From Bdellovibrio sp. KM01 (GTDB taxonomy: Bacteria; Bdellovibrionota; Bdellovibrionia; Bdellovibrionales; Bdellovibrionaceae): a stretch of 64,000 bases of DNA. Both the position numbers and the translations under genes were made by a program. The notes below the pieces were generated by a model that ran no database searches, was not told the origin of the DNA, and saw only the letters and a program-made list of their open reading frames with translations. The stretch covers positions 3,720,001 through 3,784,000 of the forward strand of contig NZ_CP058348.1 in NCBI RefSeq assembly GCF_013752535.1, given 5' to 3'. Position 1 is the first letter of the stretch; every line of letters begins with the position of its first letter. Positions 31,840 through 39,612 of this stretch are shown one piece after another.

Positions 31840-33348
31840 ATGTTATTATATTGCATTATATTCTTGCTCGTCGTCGTGTACTGGCCCGCCAGTATGTTCT
31901 GGGATCAAGACATTTTATGGGCTCGTGGAATTTCCAATTACATCGATTGGCCCGTTCACTTTGCGCAAGCATCGAAGGTGCGTTACCAAACCATCGTCGA
32001 ATGGTATACGCACAATCCCTTCGTGTATGGTGCTCGCAATAACTACCCATTCTGGGCGGATGTTCCATCGGGATTGTTGTTAAGGCTGGGACTTCCTTTT
32101 AAAACCGCATTTTTAATTCCCTCGGTTCTTTTTACGGTTCTGTTCTTTTATTGCTCTTACAAATTTTTGAAAAAAAGAAGCTTTTCCAATAACTCCATCG
32201 CGGCTGTCCTTTTTCTTTTTCTATTTGCGAGCATGCCAACGGGAGAAGGAACGCAGCCGCAACTGTGGTTAAACACATTCAGCCCGAATCGCAGCCTTCT
32301 GATTACATTTTCTTTGCTCTTGGTTGTTTATGATACTTTTAGCGACTTTTTAACAAGTCCCAATGTGCCCAACCTAAGGACACGAGTGATGACTTGGTTA
32401 AAACTTACTTTCATCACTCTGATCATGTGTATGACCCATCCCCATACACTTCTTTCAACCGCAGTCGTAGCCACCGTGTTTTCGATAGTGACCTTTTATA
32501 AAAAGCGCAAGATTCCAGTTGAAGCAGTACTATGGGCCTTTACCAGTCTTGCGATTATTTTGACCTTCAAACATTACCTGTGGAGTGAGGCGACTACCGG
32601 GTACCCGATCTTCAGACCCAATTGGACACAAGAGCGTTTCGCCATCAGTCCATGGATGTTCTGGCCAACCTACGGCGGAGTCGTTTATCTCTTGGGAATG
32701 TATTTTGGTATCGTTAAAAAACGTTACTTAGAACTCGCGATCATTCTGATTTTAACCGCATTGCATTTATTGTTTCAGTGGCAGATTAATGAATACGATA
32801 ATATCAAAAACACGCTGATCATGATGTTTTTGTGTTCGGCACTTATTGTTGAATTCTTTCCTTCGAAAAGATGGCTGGCCGTTTTCTGTGTCATCTGCGT
32901 TTTACCTTCCCTAAAGGAGTGGACAGAAATTTATCCCCTGACCACCCGAGAAGAAATGGCCATGGCAGACAAGCTGCAAGTGGAAACTCCTAAAAACTAT
33001 GTCGCCATCATCGACAGTCGCCACAATCATCCAGTGCCCATGTTCACTTCGATTCCCGTGATGGCATGGTGGGACTTCTATTCTTGGACTCTGGGACTTC
33101 GCAACAACCGGGAAACCATTTTTAGAATGCAAATGCTAAGAAGACCCTTGGAAATGACTTTCGTAAAACCACTGTTAGTGATTTCCAGAGACGACGGAAG
33201 CTATTCTGACTATGAAACTTCAGGACGATTCAAAGATCTAACGGGCGTCTATTTGCAGTTTGATAAATCTGCGCTTAAGGATGTTCCAGTTTTTGACAAA
33301 GGTGCTGGCTACACAATTTACCGCAAATTTGGAATAGAAGGTCAGTGA
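31840..33348 (+). CDS. Large polytopic membrane protein, GT-C glycosyltransferase-like
   Basis: The 502-residue protein has about ten hydrophobic helices, an extracytoplasmic acidic loop after helix 1 (SMFWDQDILWARGISNYIDWPVHFAQASKVRY), further helices to ~residue 360, and a soluble C-terminal ~140 residues. Asp in the first loop after helix 1 is the hallmark of GT-C enzymes that use polyprenyl-phosphate sugars. No specific GT family is recognised. It overlaps the convergent glycosyltransferase gene by 7 nt and diverges from the radical SAM operon. Confidence 0.65.
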   Translation: MLLYCIIFLLVVVYWPASMFWDQDILWARGISNYIDWPVHFAQASKVRYQTIVEWYTHNPFVYGARNNYPFWADVPSGLLLRLGLPFKTAFLIPSVLFTVLFFYCSYKFLKKRSFSNNSIAAVLFLFLFASMPTGEGTQPQLWLNTFSPNRSLLITFSLLLVVYDTFSDFLTSPNVPNLRTRVMTWLKLTFITLIMCMTHPHTLLSTAVVATVFSIVTFYKKRKIPVEAVLWAFTSLAIILTFKHYLWSEATTGYPIFRPNWTQERFAISPWMFWPTYGGVVYLLGMYFGIVKKRYLELAIILILTALHLLFQWQINEYDNIKNTLIMMFLCSALIVEFFPSKRWLAVFCVICVLPSLKEWTEIYPLTTREEMAMADKLQVETPKNYVAIIDSRHNHPVPMFTSIPVMAWWDFYSWTLGLRNNRETIFRMQMLRRPLEMTFVKPLLVISRDDGSYSDYETSGRFKDLTGVYLQFDKSALKDVPVFDKGAGYTIYRKFGIEGQ

Positions 33349-34283
33349 CCTTCTAAATTCACCTGTTCATTCACGATATAATGGGGACGGTTACGAGTCG
33401 CCGTGTGCACTTGACGAATATAAAACCCAAAAAGCCATACAATATAAAAAAGTGCCGAAAAGCCAAAACTAATAATCGCCAGGAGCAAACTGTTTTGATT
33501 AAAGTTTTTTAGAACTGAAAACCCACTCCACAATGCCCCCAATAAAAAGAGCGAGCCCGTGAAAAATGGCAAATGCAGAGGGAAATAAGAGAAGTGTGTC
33601 CACGCTCGGAAAAACTCCAGATAGCTGCGTGGCCCCCCCAAAGAAAAATTAGTTTCGCCCGCGAAACGCGGCTGTCTTTTAAACGGAAGATACGCTTGCT
33701 TTAAACCTATCCAATCCGTGTAAGCTCTAAAGTATGGATCCACCTCACCCGACTTTAGAATTTCATTTACTGCACGACGGGTGAGAAGTTTAAAGTTTCC
33801 ACAATCGACTGAGTATTTGAAAGGATAAGACGCCGACAAAATTCTGTATGAAAGCTTCAACATAATACGCTTGTAAAGCGTTTCACCGTGACGCTCGACC
33901 ATATGAGTGTTTACGACATCTGCCTGCGTGGTCTTCCAAAGTTTTACAAGTTCTTCGAATAACTCTGGTGGATCTTGCAGGTCGGAATCCATCGTGACCA
34001 CCAAGTCACCCTTAGCCACTTTAAGTCCGGCAAAAAAGCAAATATCACGACCCATTTGGCGGGTCATTTGCAACAGACGAATGCGCTTGTCGTTCTGAAT
34101 AGCCTCTTTAATCAAGTGAGGAGAAAAGTCCTTGGAATGATCGTCAACGAAGATCATTTCACCATCGATGTCGAATTCTTGCTTAAGTTTATTTAAAGCA
34201 GATGAACATCTTGAGATGAACTCAACAATTGTAGCGCCCTCATTCAAATTAGTCAGTACGACGGATAGAAGCATGTTATCCAC
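33342..34283 (-). CDS. Polyprenyl-phosphate glycosyltransferase (GT2, DPM1/ArnC-like)
   Basis: The 313-residue product has an N-terminal GT2 domain with SVVLTNLNEGATI, the nucleotide-binding MIFVDDHSKD, and the metal-binding DSD in VVTMDSDLQDPPELFEELV. DCGNFKLLTRRAVNEI precedes the acceptor region and FAGETNFSLGG. Two C-terminal hydrophobic helices (~235-258, 272-296) anchor it in the inner membrane. Relatives transfer a sugar from a nucleotide donor to undecaprenyl phosphate on the cytoplasmic side, providing the lipid-linked donor that GT-C enzymes use outside. The nearby GT-C-like proteins fit this pairing. Confidence 0.85.
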   Translation of the reverse strand: MDNMLLSVVLTNLNEGATIVEFISRCSSALNKLKQEFDIDGEMIFVDDHSKDFSPHLIKEAIQNDKRIRLLQMTRQMGRDICFFAGLKVAKGDLVVTMDSDLQDPPELFEELVKLWKTTQADVVNTHMVERHGETLYKRIMLKLSYRILSASYPFKYSVDCGNFKLLTRRAVNEILKSGEVDPYFRAYTDWIGLKQAYLPFKRQPRFAGETNFSLGGPRSYLEFFRAWTHFSYFPLHLPFFTGSLFLLGALWSGFSVLKNFNQNSLLLAIISFGFSALFYIVWLFGFYIRQVHTATRNRPHYIVNEQVNLEGH

Positions 34284-34320
34284 TTTGCCATAGGGATTTT
34301 AATCATGCTAGCTTTAATGA

Positions 34321-35778
34321 ATGAAGAATTTTGGCCCTGCGATCAAGATCGTCTTTTACTATATTATCCCCATTATTTTCATCGCGAGCTATTTGTTCAC
34401 CGCAGTCAAAGAAACGCAGTATGGACTTAATCGAGACTATGCGGAAGGAACGACGCTGGCTTTTGTAGAAAAATGGAGAGCCAGCGAAAGTCCCCGCGCA
34501 CTCTATTCTGCAGAAAATTTTGAACAAGGAAGTATCACCGGATATCCGTTCGCGCACTTGGGATTGGTGTCGACTCTTAGCCATGACGCCAGTAGTGCTT
34601 TATCATCTGGAAGAATCATCTCTATCGCATCGGCTATGGCAATCGCCCTGATCGCTTGGTTGATTCTAGCGAATTTCGAATTGGCGAGAATCCAGGACCT
34701 TCCATTGCTTACCACATTGATTTTGTATCAGACTGCCATCTTTGATTGGTCTTTGTTGGCGCGCTCCGACCTGCTGGCGGCAATGCTTGAAACGCTGGGC
34801 GTTTTATTTTATGCGCAAAGCTTGAAAGCGAATCGGGTTTCTTTAGTTCCGTCTTTGCTTTGCTTCCTGCTCGCATTCTTTTGCAAACAGAACTTCATTG
34901 CGGGATTTATCTTAGTCTTTGCTTCTGAGTTCTTCCGTGCTCCCGTTCAGACTTTGAAATCTACGCCGATCTATATTTTTACCGGGGCTGCTATCTTAGG
35001 CATTGTCACATGGGTGTTTGGCCTAAACTACTGGGAACACACAGTGACTCAACTAGGTGGGCAAGCTTGGTACTTTTCGCGACTTGTACAAATGCTTTCG
35101 AGTTATCTGGTATCGCATCTGTATATTATTATTCTTTCGCTCTCGGCTCTTTTCCTACTTCCTTTCAACAAGCCATTTAGGAATATTTTGATTGCCTGGG
35201 TTGCAATCGGATTGTTCCTGGTACTTTTAGGATTAGGTCGCGCTGGCTCTAATTACAATTACTTTATCTCTTTGAGTATTCCGTTAGGCATGCTGGCATT
35301 CCTGAGTATTCAAAATCTTTTGAATACCGAATTTTCGGGAAAATCATTTGCCGCGATTTTAATAGTCGCCTTGCTCATGGGATCTGCCTTCTTTGAAAAC
35401 CATGGCTTTGCCGGAAGACTGACTTATCTTGATCACCGAGCTTGGCCACCAACTCGATCAGATACGAGAAAGGCCATCGAAAATACGAAGTCTCACCTAA
35501 CAGGATTTTCTGCGACAAATGTGTTTTGTGATGAACCCGGTATTTGTACACTCCTGGGCTTTACCCCTGATTTTACTTATTTTGAGAACAACATGAATAC
35601 CCAAATGGGTAAGCAAAAAAGCTTTGATCACTATGACACTTTGTTACTGACTGAGTATCCAAGTGAAAACCTGGCTTGGACAAAGTTTAAACTGCCTGCG
35701 GGGTTTGTTAAAACAATTCACGAAAAGTATGAACTTCGCAGAATCTCGGACTTGGGATTTATTTTTACACTTAAATAG
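34321..35778 (+). CDS. Polytopic membrane protein, GT-C glycosyltransferase-like
   Basis: The 485-residue protein has ~11 hydrophobic helices. After helix 1 comes the acidic loop QYGLNRDYAEGTTLAFVEKWRAS, then helices with motifs DWSLLARSDLLAAMLETLGVLFYAQSL, FFCKQNFIAGFILVFASEFF and LGLGRAGSNYNYFISLSIPLGML. The same layout (YGES or YAEG loop, SxLARSD or MGRLDGL, KQ, GREGSxxNF) recurs in the 41586-43031 protein, so the two are paralogues. A lipid-linked-sugar transferase of the GT-C fold is the best guess. It diverges from the GT2 gene, 37 nt away. Confidence 0.65.
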   Translation: MKNFGPAIKIVFYYIIPIIFIASYLFTAVKETQYGLNRDYAEGTTLAFVEKWRASESPRALYSAENFEQGSITGYPFAHLGLVSTLSHDASSALSSGRIISIASAMAIALIAWLILANFELARIQDLPLLTTLILYQTAIFDWSLLARSDLLAAMLETLGVLFYAQSLKANRVSLVPSLLCFLLAFFCKQNFIAGFILVFASEFFRAPVQTLKSTPIYIFTGAAILGIVTWVFGLNYWEHTVTQLGGQAWYFSRLVQMLSSYLVSHLYIIILSLSALFLLPFNKPFRNILIAWVAIGLFLVLLGLGRAGSNYNYFISLSIPLGMLAFLSIQNLLNTEFSGKSFAAILIVALLMGSAFFENHGFAGRLTYLDHRAWPPTRSDTRKAIENTKSHLTGFSATNVFCDEPGICTLLGFTPDFTYFENNMNTQMGKQKSFDHYDTLLLTEYPSENLAWTKFKLPAGFVKTIHEKYELRRISDLGFIFTLK

Positions 35779-36135
35779 TTATAAGAATTCGCAGCGGTTG
35801 TTCTGAATCACTGCCACGCGATCTAAAATACAATTGTACTTAAAACCGAACCAACCGGGATTTTGCACCCAAGAAACATCTGAAATTTCCTTTTTCAGCA
35901 AGTAGGCCTCGGCATTAGCATTCAACGCTGGCACCCGAATAACCACTAAACCTGGCAAGTGATCCCAATCAGCTTTTTCTCCAATTGGTGAACACAGCTG
36001 TTGGGAGTATTGAATCTTCTCCAGATGACAAGCTTGATCCTGGGAAACGAAATAATAATAGCGATGGCTTGCCGCAGTCACGGCGAGCACCAATCCCAAA
36101 ACCAAAAATAGAAAGGTCTTATTCGCTACATTCAT
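35779..36135 (-). CDS. Hypothetical membrane-anchored protein
   Basis: The 118-residue product has a hydrophobic N-terminal segment (TFLFLVLGLVLAVTAAS), either a signal anchor or signal peptide. A ~95-residue extracytoplasmic part follows with four cysteines (QACHLEK, QLCSPIG, YNCILDR, NRCEF) that could form two disulfides. No family is recognised. The stop abuts the stop of the convergent membrane protein gene with no gap, and the ATG lies 47 nt from the start of the divergent epimerase gene. Confidence 0.55.
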   Translation of the reverse strand: MNVANKTFLFLVLGLVLAVTAASHRYYYFVSQDQACHLEKIQYSQQLCSPIGEKADWDHLPGLVVIRVPALNANAEAYLLKKEISDVSWVQNPGWFGFKYNCILDRVAVIQNNRCEFL

Positions 36136-36182
36136 TCAGATTAATTCTTGCCTTCAGCACCTGCTTAGTCACTAAATTAACT

Positions 36183-37088
36183 ATGGTAAATAAGAAATTA
36201 TTGCTACTGGGAAGCTCCGGATTAATTGGCAGCGCGATCTTTAGAAAACTCACTGACCTAAAGTCATTTGAGATAGTATCTCCATCTTCGTATGAGTTGG
36301 ATTTACGTGATTCCTTTGCCGTCGATAGATACTTTCAAACCCACAAACCTACACATGTCATTCATGCCGCAGGCAAAAGTGGCGGAATCTATGCCAACAT
36401 TAACAATCCAAGTACTTTCTCGGTCGAAAATACCTTGATGACCGTCAATGTCCTGCAATCTGCATTTAAAGCCGAAACAAAACGACTTTTGCAATTCATC
36501 CCGTCTTGCGTTTATCCACTGACTGCCGAACTTCCCTATAAAGAAGAGTCCATCGGCTCAGGGCACATTGAAGAATCCAGCAAATATTTTGCTTATGCGA
36601 AACTAAATGCACTGATGATGGCACAAGCCTTTAATCAGCAACACAAGACCGAATTTATTTCGATCATTCCAAGTAACGTCTATGGCCTGGCAATAAAGTC
36701 TGCATCAGAAAACTCCCATGTGATTCCTTCTTTAATTCACCGCATGTTGGTTGCAGTAAAAACCAATCAGAAGGACATCCAAATCTGGGGCGACGGCAAA
36801 AATAAAAGGGACTTTCTGTATTCAGATGATCTGGCCGAAGCGACTTTGATGATTTTAAATCACGCATCTCCTAAACCAGTTATCAACGTGGCCAGCGGAG
36901 AAGTTGTTTCGATCAGCTCCTTGGCTGAGCTGATTCGAGAAACCGTAGATTACAAAGGGAATCTTAATTATAAGAACAATGGCTTAGCTGGGGCTGCTCA
37001 TAAGTATTTGGATACTTCGACTGCGAATGCACTGGGCTGGAAAGCACGCACAACGCTTAAAGATGGAATCAGATCTTTACTAGTTTAA
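36183..37088 (+). CDS. GDP-L-fucose synthase-like epimerase/reductase
   Basis: From the ATG at 36183 the product is 301 residues. KLLLLGSSGLIGSAI is the NADP-binding loop. THVIHAAGKSGGIYANINNPSTF, FIPSCVYPLTAELPYKEESIGSG, YFAYAKLNALMMAQAFNQQ (Y-x3-K) and SIIPSNVYG correspond block by block to GDP-L-fucose synthase (Fcl), and RDFLYSDDLAEATLMIL to the C-terminal region. Fcl converts GDP-4-keto-6-deoxymannose to GDP-L-fucose; related enzymes act on GDP-heptoses. No 4,6-dehydratase gene is in the window. An upstream in-frame ATG at 35985 would overlap the divergent gene and adds unrelated residues. It overlaps the following convergent gene by 20 nt. Confidence 0.85.
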   Translation: MVNKKLLLLGSSGLIGSAIFRKLTDLKSFEIVSPSSYELDLRDSFAVDRYFQTHKPTHVIHAAGKSGGIYANINNPSTFSVENTLMTVNVLQSAFKAETKRLLQFIPSCVYPLTAELPYKEESIGSGHIEESSKYFAYAKLNALMMAQAFNQQHKTEFISIIPSNVYGLAIKSASENSHVIPSLIHRMLVAVKTNQKDIQIWGDGKNKRDFLYSDDLAEATLMILNHASPKPVINVASGEVVSISSLAELIRETVDYKGNLNYKNNGLAGAAHKYLDTSTANALGWKARTTLKDGIRSLLV

Positions 37089-37977
37089 TATTTGCCGGAT
37101 GGCGCATGCCATCTGGAGGATTGAATATATCGTCCTCTCCGTCTGGCGAAGAAACACGCAAAGACTTTCCAATTTCAAAGAACTGCTCATTGGACAGCTT
37201 TTGACGTTCCACCAAAAGATTCAGGTCATCTTTATAGATATTCTGATCATAGGTTTTCAAAACAACGTTTAGATCAATAGAAACTCTGGAGCCTGCGCTC
37301 TCTGCGCGATGAGTTCCATGCAGCAACGAAGAATCCACCATCAACATATTGCCCGCGATATTATTGACGTCTAATTCTGTGCTGTCTTGAATAAGATCTT
37401 GAGCTTCGTGATAACTGGAAAGAGGTTTCAACCAGGCTGATTCAAACTTTGCCCCTGGCATCCATACTTTCAGAAGGTTATTCGAAAGGTCGCCCAAAAT
37501 GGGAATATGCAATAGGACTGAGCGCAAAGAACACCCCACCCAAGTTTCAGAGTGAGGAAGTTCTGTGGGATAAGCCCGTGAACCAGCCCCCTGATCAATT
37601 CCTTTCAATCGGATATTAAATGGATATATCCAAAACTCCACAGCATGTGCAATTTGGGATTGTTCTAAGATTTCCGCAATCGTTTGGTGGACTTCGGTGA
37701 ATTTGTGATCGCAATAGGATTTGGGAATTACGATTCCCGAGGTACTGATGTTTTTGGCTTTGGCAGGTAATTCAGTCAGCGCTTTTTGCAAGTCGTCTTC
37801 ATGAAACTCATTCGCTCCACATGAGGCTTTTAAGTATTCCTGAACCTGAATCTGCAATTTCAAAAACAGGTGACTAGGAATGCCAAAGCTTGCTGTCAAT
37901 GGAGCTTGCGATCTAAATCCGGTACCAGAAATAGCTTCGTCAAAGAACTTCTTTCTTTGAAAATGGTATTCGTTCAT
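37069..37977 (-). CDS. Putative Fe(II)/2-oxoglutarate dioxygenase (phytanoyl-CoA hydroxylase-like)
   Basis: The 302-residue protein shows the metal-binding pattern of the phytanoyl-CoA hydroxylase group: His142-x-Glu144 in LPHSETWVG, His220 in SLLHGTHR, and Arg231 in GSRVSIDLNV eleven residues later for 2-oxoglutarate. The intervening stretch (SVLLHIPILGDLSNNLLKVWMPGAKF) suits the jelly-roll core. A sugar or lipid hydroxylation role is suggested by its neighbours. The assignment is from motif reading only. Its start overlaps the upstream nucleotidyltransferase stop by 4 nt (operon), and its end overlaps the convergent epimerase gene. Confidence 0.6.
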   Translation of the reverse strand: MNEYHFQRKKFFDEAISGTGFRSQAPLTASFGIPSHLFLKLQIQVQEYLKASCGANEFHEDDLQKALTELPAKAKNISTSGIVIPKSYCDHKFTEVHQTIAEILEQSQIAHAVEFWIYPFNIRLKGIDQGAGSRAYPTELPHSETWVGCSLRSVLLHIPILGDLSNNLLKVWMPGAKFESAWLKPLSSYHEAQDLIQDSTELDVNNIAGNMLMVDSSLLHGTHRAESAGSRVSIDLNVVLKTYDQNIYKDDLNLLVERQKLSNEQFFEIGKSLRVSSPDGEDDIFNPPDGMRHPANIKLVKI

Positions 37978-38693
37978 ACCGCTTCCTTATTGAAGATACT
38001 TTGAAGGTGCTTAAAGCCCGACTCGGTTCCAAAATCTATTTCAGCAAATGGATAAGCCGTAAACTTTGCGCGAGTTTTGATTTTATTAAAAACTTCTTTT
38101 TCATAGGAACAAGACATCGGCAAACCCAGCTTATGCCAGTTATGTACGATTTCAGAACTCAAAACCGACAATCCCGTGTAGGTATAAGAATGCGTCTGAT
38201 AGAGATCCGGCCAAGCATGTGCCTTTTGTTCGGAAATATCGTGAAATGCGGGCTTTGTTTCAAAATTGCGCATAAAGAAAACAGCGTCTTTATTCGCGGT
38301 TGATTGCGACTTTACGAGCTCAAAGGGATTCTCTGAAAAATAAGTATCGGCATTAGATAAGATAAAATACTTTTCTTGCAGATAAGGAGCGGTCAAAGTC
38401 AACGCTCCCCCTGTTCCCAAGCGAGTTTTCTCTTCCGGAAAGGAGAAGTGCATTGGGTAGTTCAATTTGCCAACTGCATTTTCAATGATCTCCCGATTTG
38501 GCCCACCCAAAATGATGACATGTTCAATCCCTGCCGAGTGCCCTTGCGCCAATAAATAATCTAAAAATACTCGGCCTGAGAATTCGGTCAGGCATTTCAC
38601 TTGGCTTTCGGAATTCAAAAAACTGTTTAGCCGCGAGGCCATGCCTCCAGCCAAGAGAACTAAAGTTTTTGATTCCAATTCCGAATTTACCAA
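37974..38693 (-). CDS. Sugar-phosphate nucleotidyltransferase
   Basis: The product has the nucleotidyltransferase signature TLVLLAGGMASRL near its N-terminus, then KCLTEFSGRVFLDYLLAQ, HVIILGG, EKTRLGTGGALTLTAPYL and ILSNADTYF, with the metal-binding Asp. It would join NTP and a sugar 1-phosphate. I chose TTG at 38693 because AGGGAAA lies 7 nt upstream and it leaves a normal short N-terminus. An ATG at 38741 is possible but would overlap the divergent kinase gene by 32 nt and lacks a ribosome site. Beside a GHMP kinase this resembles the HddA/HddC arrangement of GDP-heptose synthesis. The substrate is inferred only. Confidence 0.75.
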   Translation of the reverse strand: MVNSELESKTLVLLAGGMASRLNSFLNSESQVKCLTEFSGRVFLDYLLAQGHSAGIEHVIILGGPNREIIENAVGKLNYPMHFSFPEEKTRLGTGGALTLTAPYLQEKYFILSNADTYFSENPFELVKSQSTANKDAVFFMRNFETKPAFHDISEQKAHAWPDLYQTHSYTYTGLSVLSSEIVHNWHKLGLPMSCSYEKEVFNKIKTRAKFTAYPFAEIDFGTESGFKHLQSIFNKEAV

Positions 38694-38709
38694 AGTAGCA
38701 TTTCCCTGA

Positions 38710-39612
38710 ATGGTATTTAAATCGAGTATTCCATATCGCATAGGTTTAATTGGAGGCGGAACAGATCTGCCTTTTTTTACCAACAAACATGGAACCGAAA
38801 TTATCAATGCTTCGTTTAAAGCCTTCTCTCATTGTGAAATTCGAAAAATCCAAAGTCCACACATTTTTATTGAGACCAATGATTACAAAACGCAGGTTCA
38901 GATCGATAAACTTCCAGAGATGGTGTTGATTTCCAGAGATGAATTTCGTATCAGCCTGGCTGTTCTGAATAATTTTGCAGATCTTGTGACATCGCTGGGT
39001 GGCGGACTTCATATTAAGACATACTCTGAATTTGCACCGCAGACCGGCTTGGGCGGAAGTTCCGCGCATTTAATCGCGGTTTTAAAGGCTTGTCTAAATT
39101 ATATGAATCTGAATTGGGACGATAAACAGATTCTGGACACGGCTCATTCGATAGAGCGAGACACACTGAGCATCTTTGGTGGTTTTCAGGATTTCTATCC
39201 GTGTCTGTATCAGGGTGCTCACCATCTTTCCAAGAATCCAGGCTCTGAAATCATCCACCGTACTCTGGATGGTAATTTCCTGAACGAGTTAGATTTATCT
39301 TTCTTTATCATGGAATCTTCAGCCGTCAGCTTAGGTGAGACCGACTTACCAGAACTGAACTCTTTAAAGATTCAAAAGGATCTGGCTCATCAAGCAGCAA
39401 ATGCCTGGAAGCAAGGCCAACACTCTGTTTTCAAGAATTTACTGCAAGAGAGTTGGAAGGCGAAAAGCCAGACGGCAAATCTTCCCCATGTATTTGCCAC
39501 GAAGACCTGCGGCCTTTCAAAAAGAATGAACGTCGTCGCTGTGGAAAAATCCCTGGAAAAACCATTCACCGAAAGCAGTGGCCATGCAGCTCGCAAAATT
39601 GAATGGCATTAA
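38710..39612 (+). CDS. GHMP-family sugar kinase (HddA-like)
   Basis: The 300-residue product begins with the sugar-kinase opening SIPYRIGLIGGGTDLPFF and has the ATP-binding motif APQTGLGGSSAHLIAVLKA. It also has the acidic/Gln block SIERDTLSIFGGFQDFYPCLYQGAHH, which matches D-glycero-D-manno-heptose 7-phosphate kinase and L-fucokinase-type enzymes. It phosphorylates a sugar at C1, giving substrate for the adjacent nucleotidyltransferase. A stop codon directly precedes the ATG, fixing the start. The usual C-terminal GAGGGG motif 3 is not obvious, so the C-terminus is diverged or shortened. It overlaps the next gene by 29 nt. Confidence 0.82.
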   Translation: MVFKSSIPYRIGLIGGGTDLPFFTNKHGTEIINASFKAFSHCEIRKIQSPHIFIETNDYKTQVQIDKLPEMVLISRDEFRISLAVLNNFADLVTSLGGGLHIKTYSEFAPQTGLGGSSAHLIAVLKACLNYMNLNWDDKQILDTAHSIERDTLSIFGGFQDFYPCLYQGAHHLSKNPGSEIIHRTLDGNFLNELDLSFFIMESSAVSLGETDLPELNSLKIQKDLAHQAANAWKQGQHSVFKNLLQESWKAKSQTANLPHVFATKTCGLSKRMNVVAVEKSLEKPFTESSGHAARKIEWH

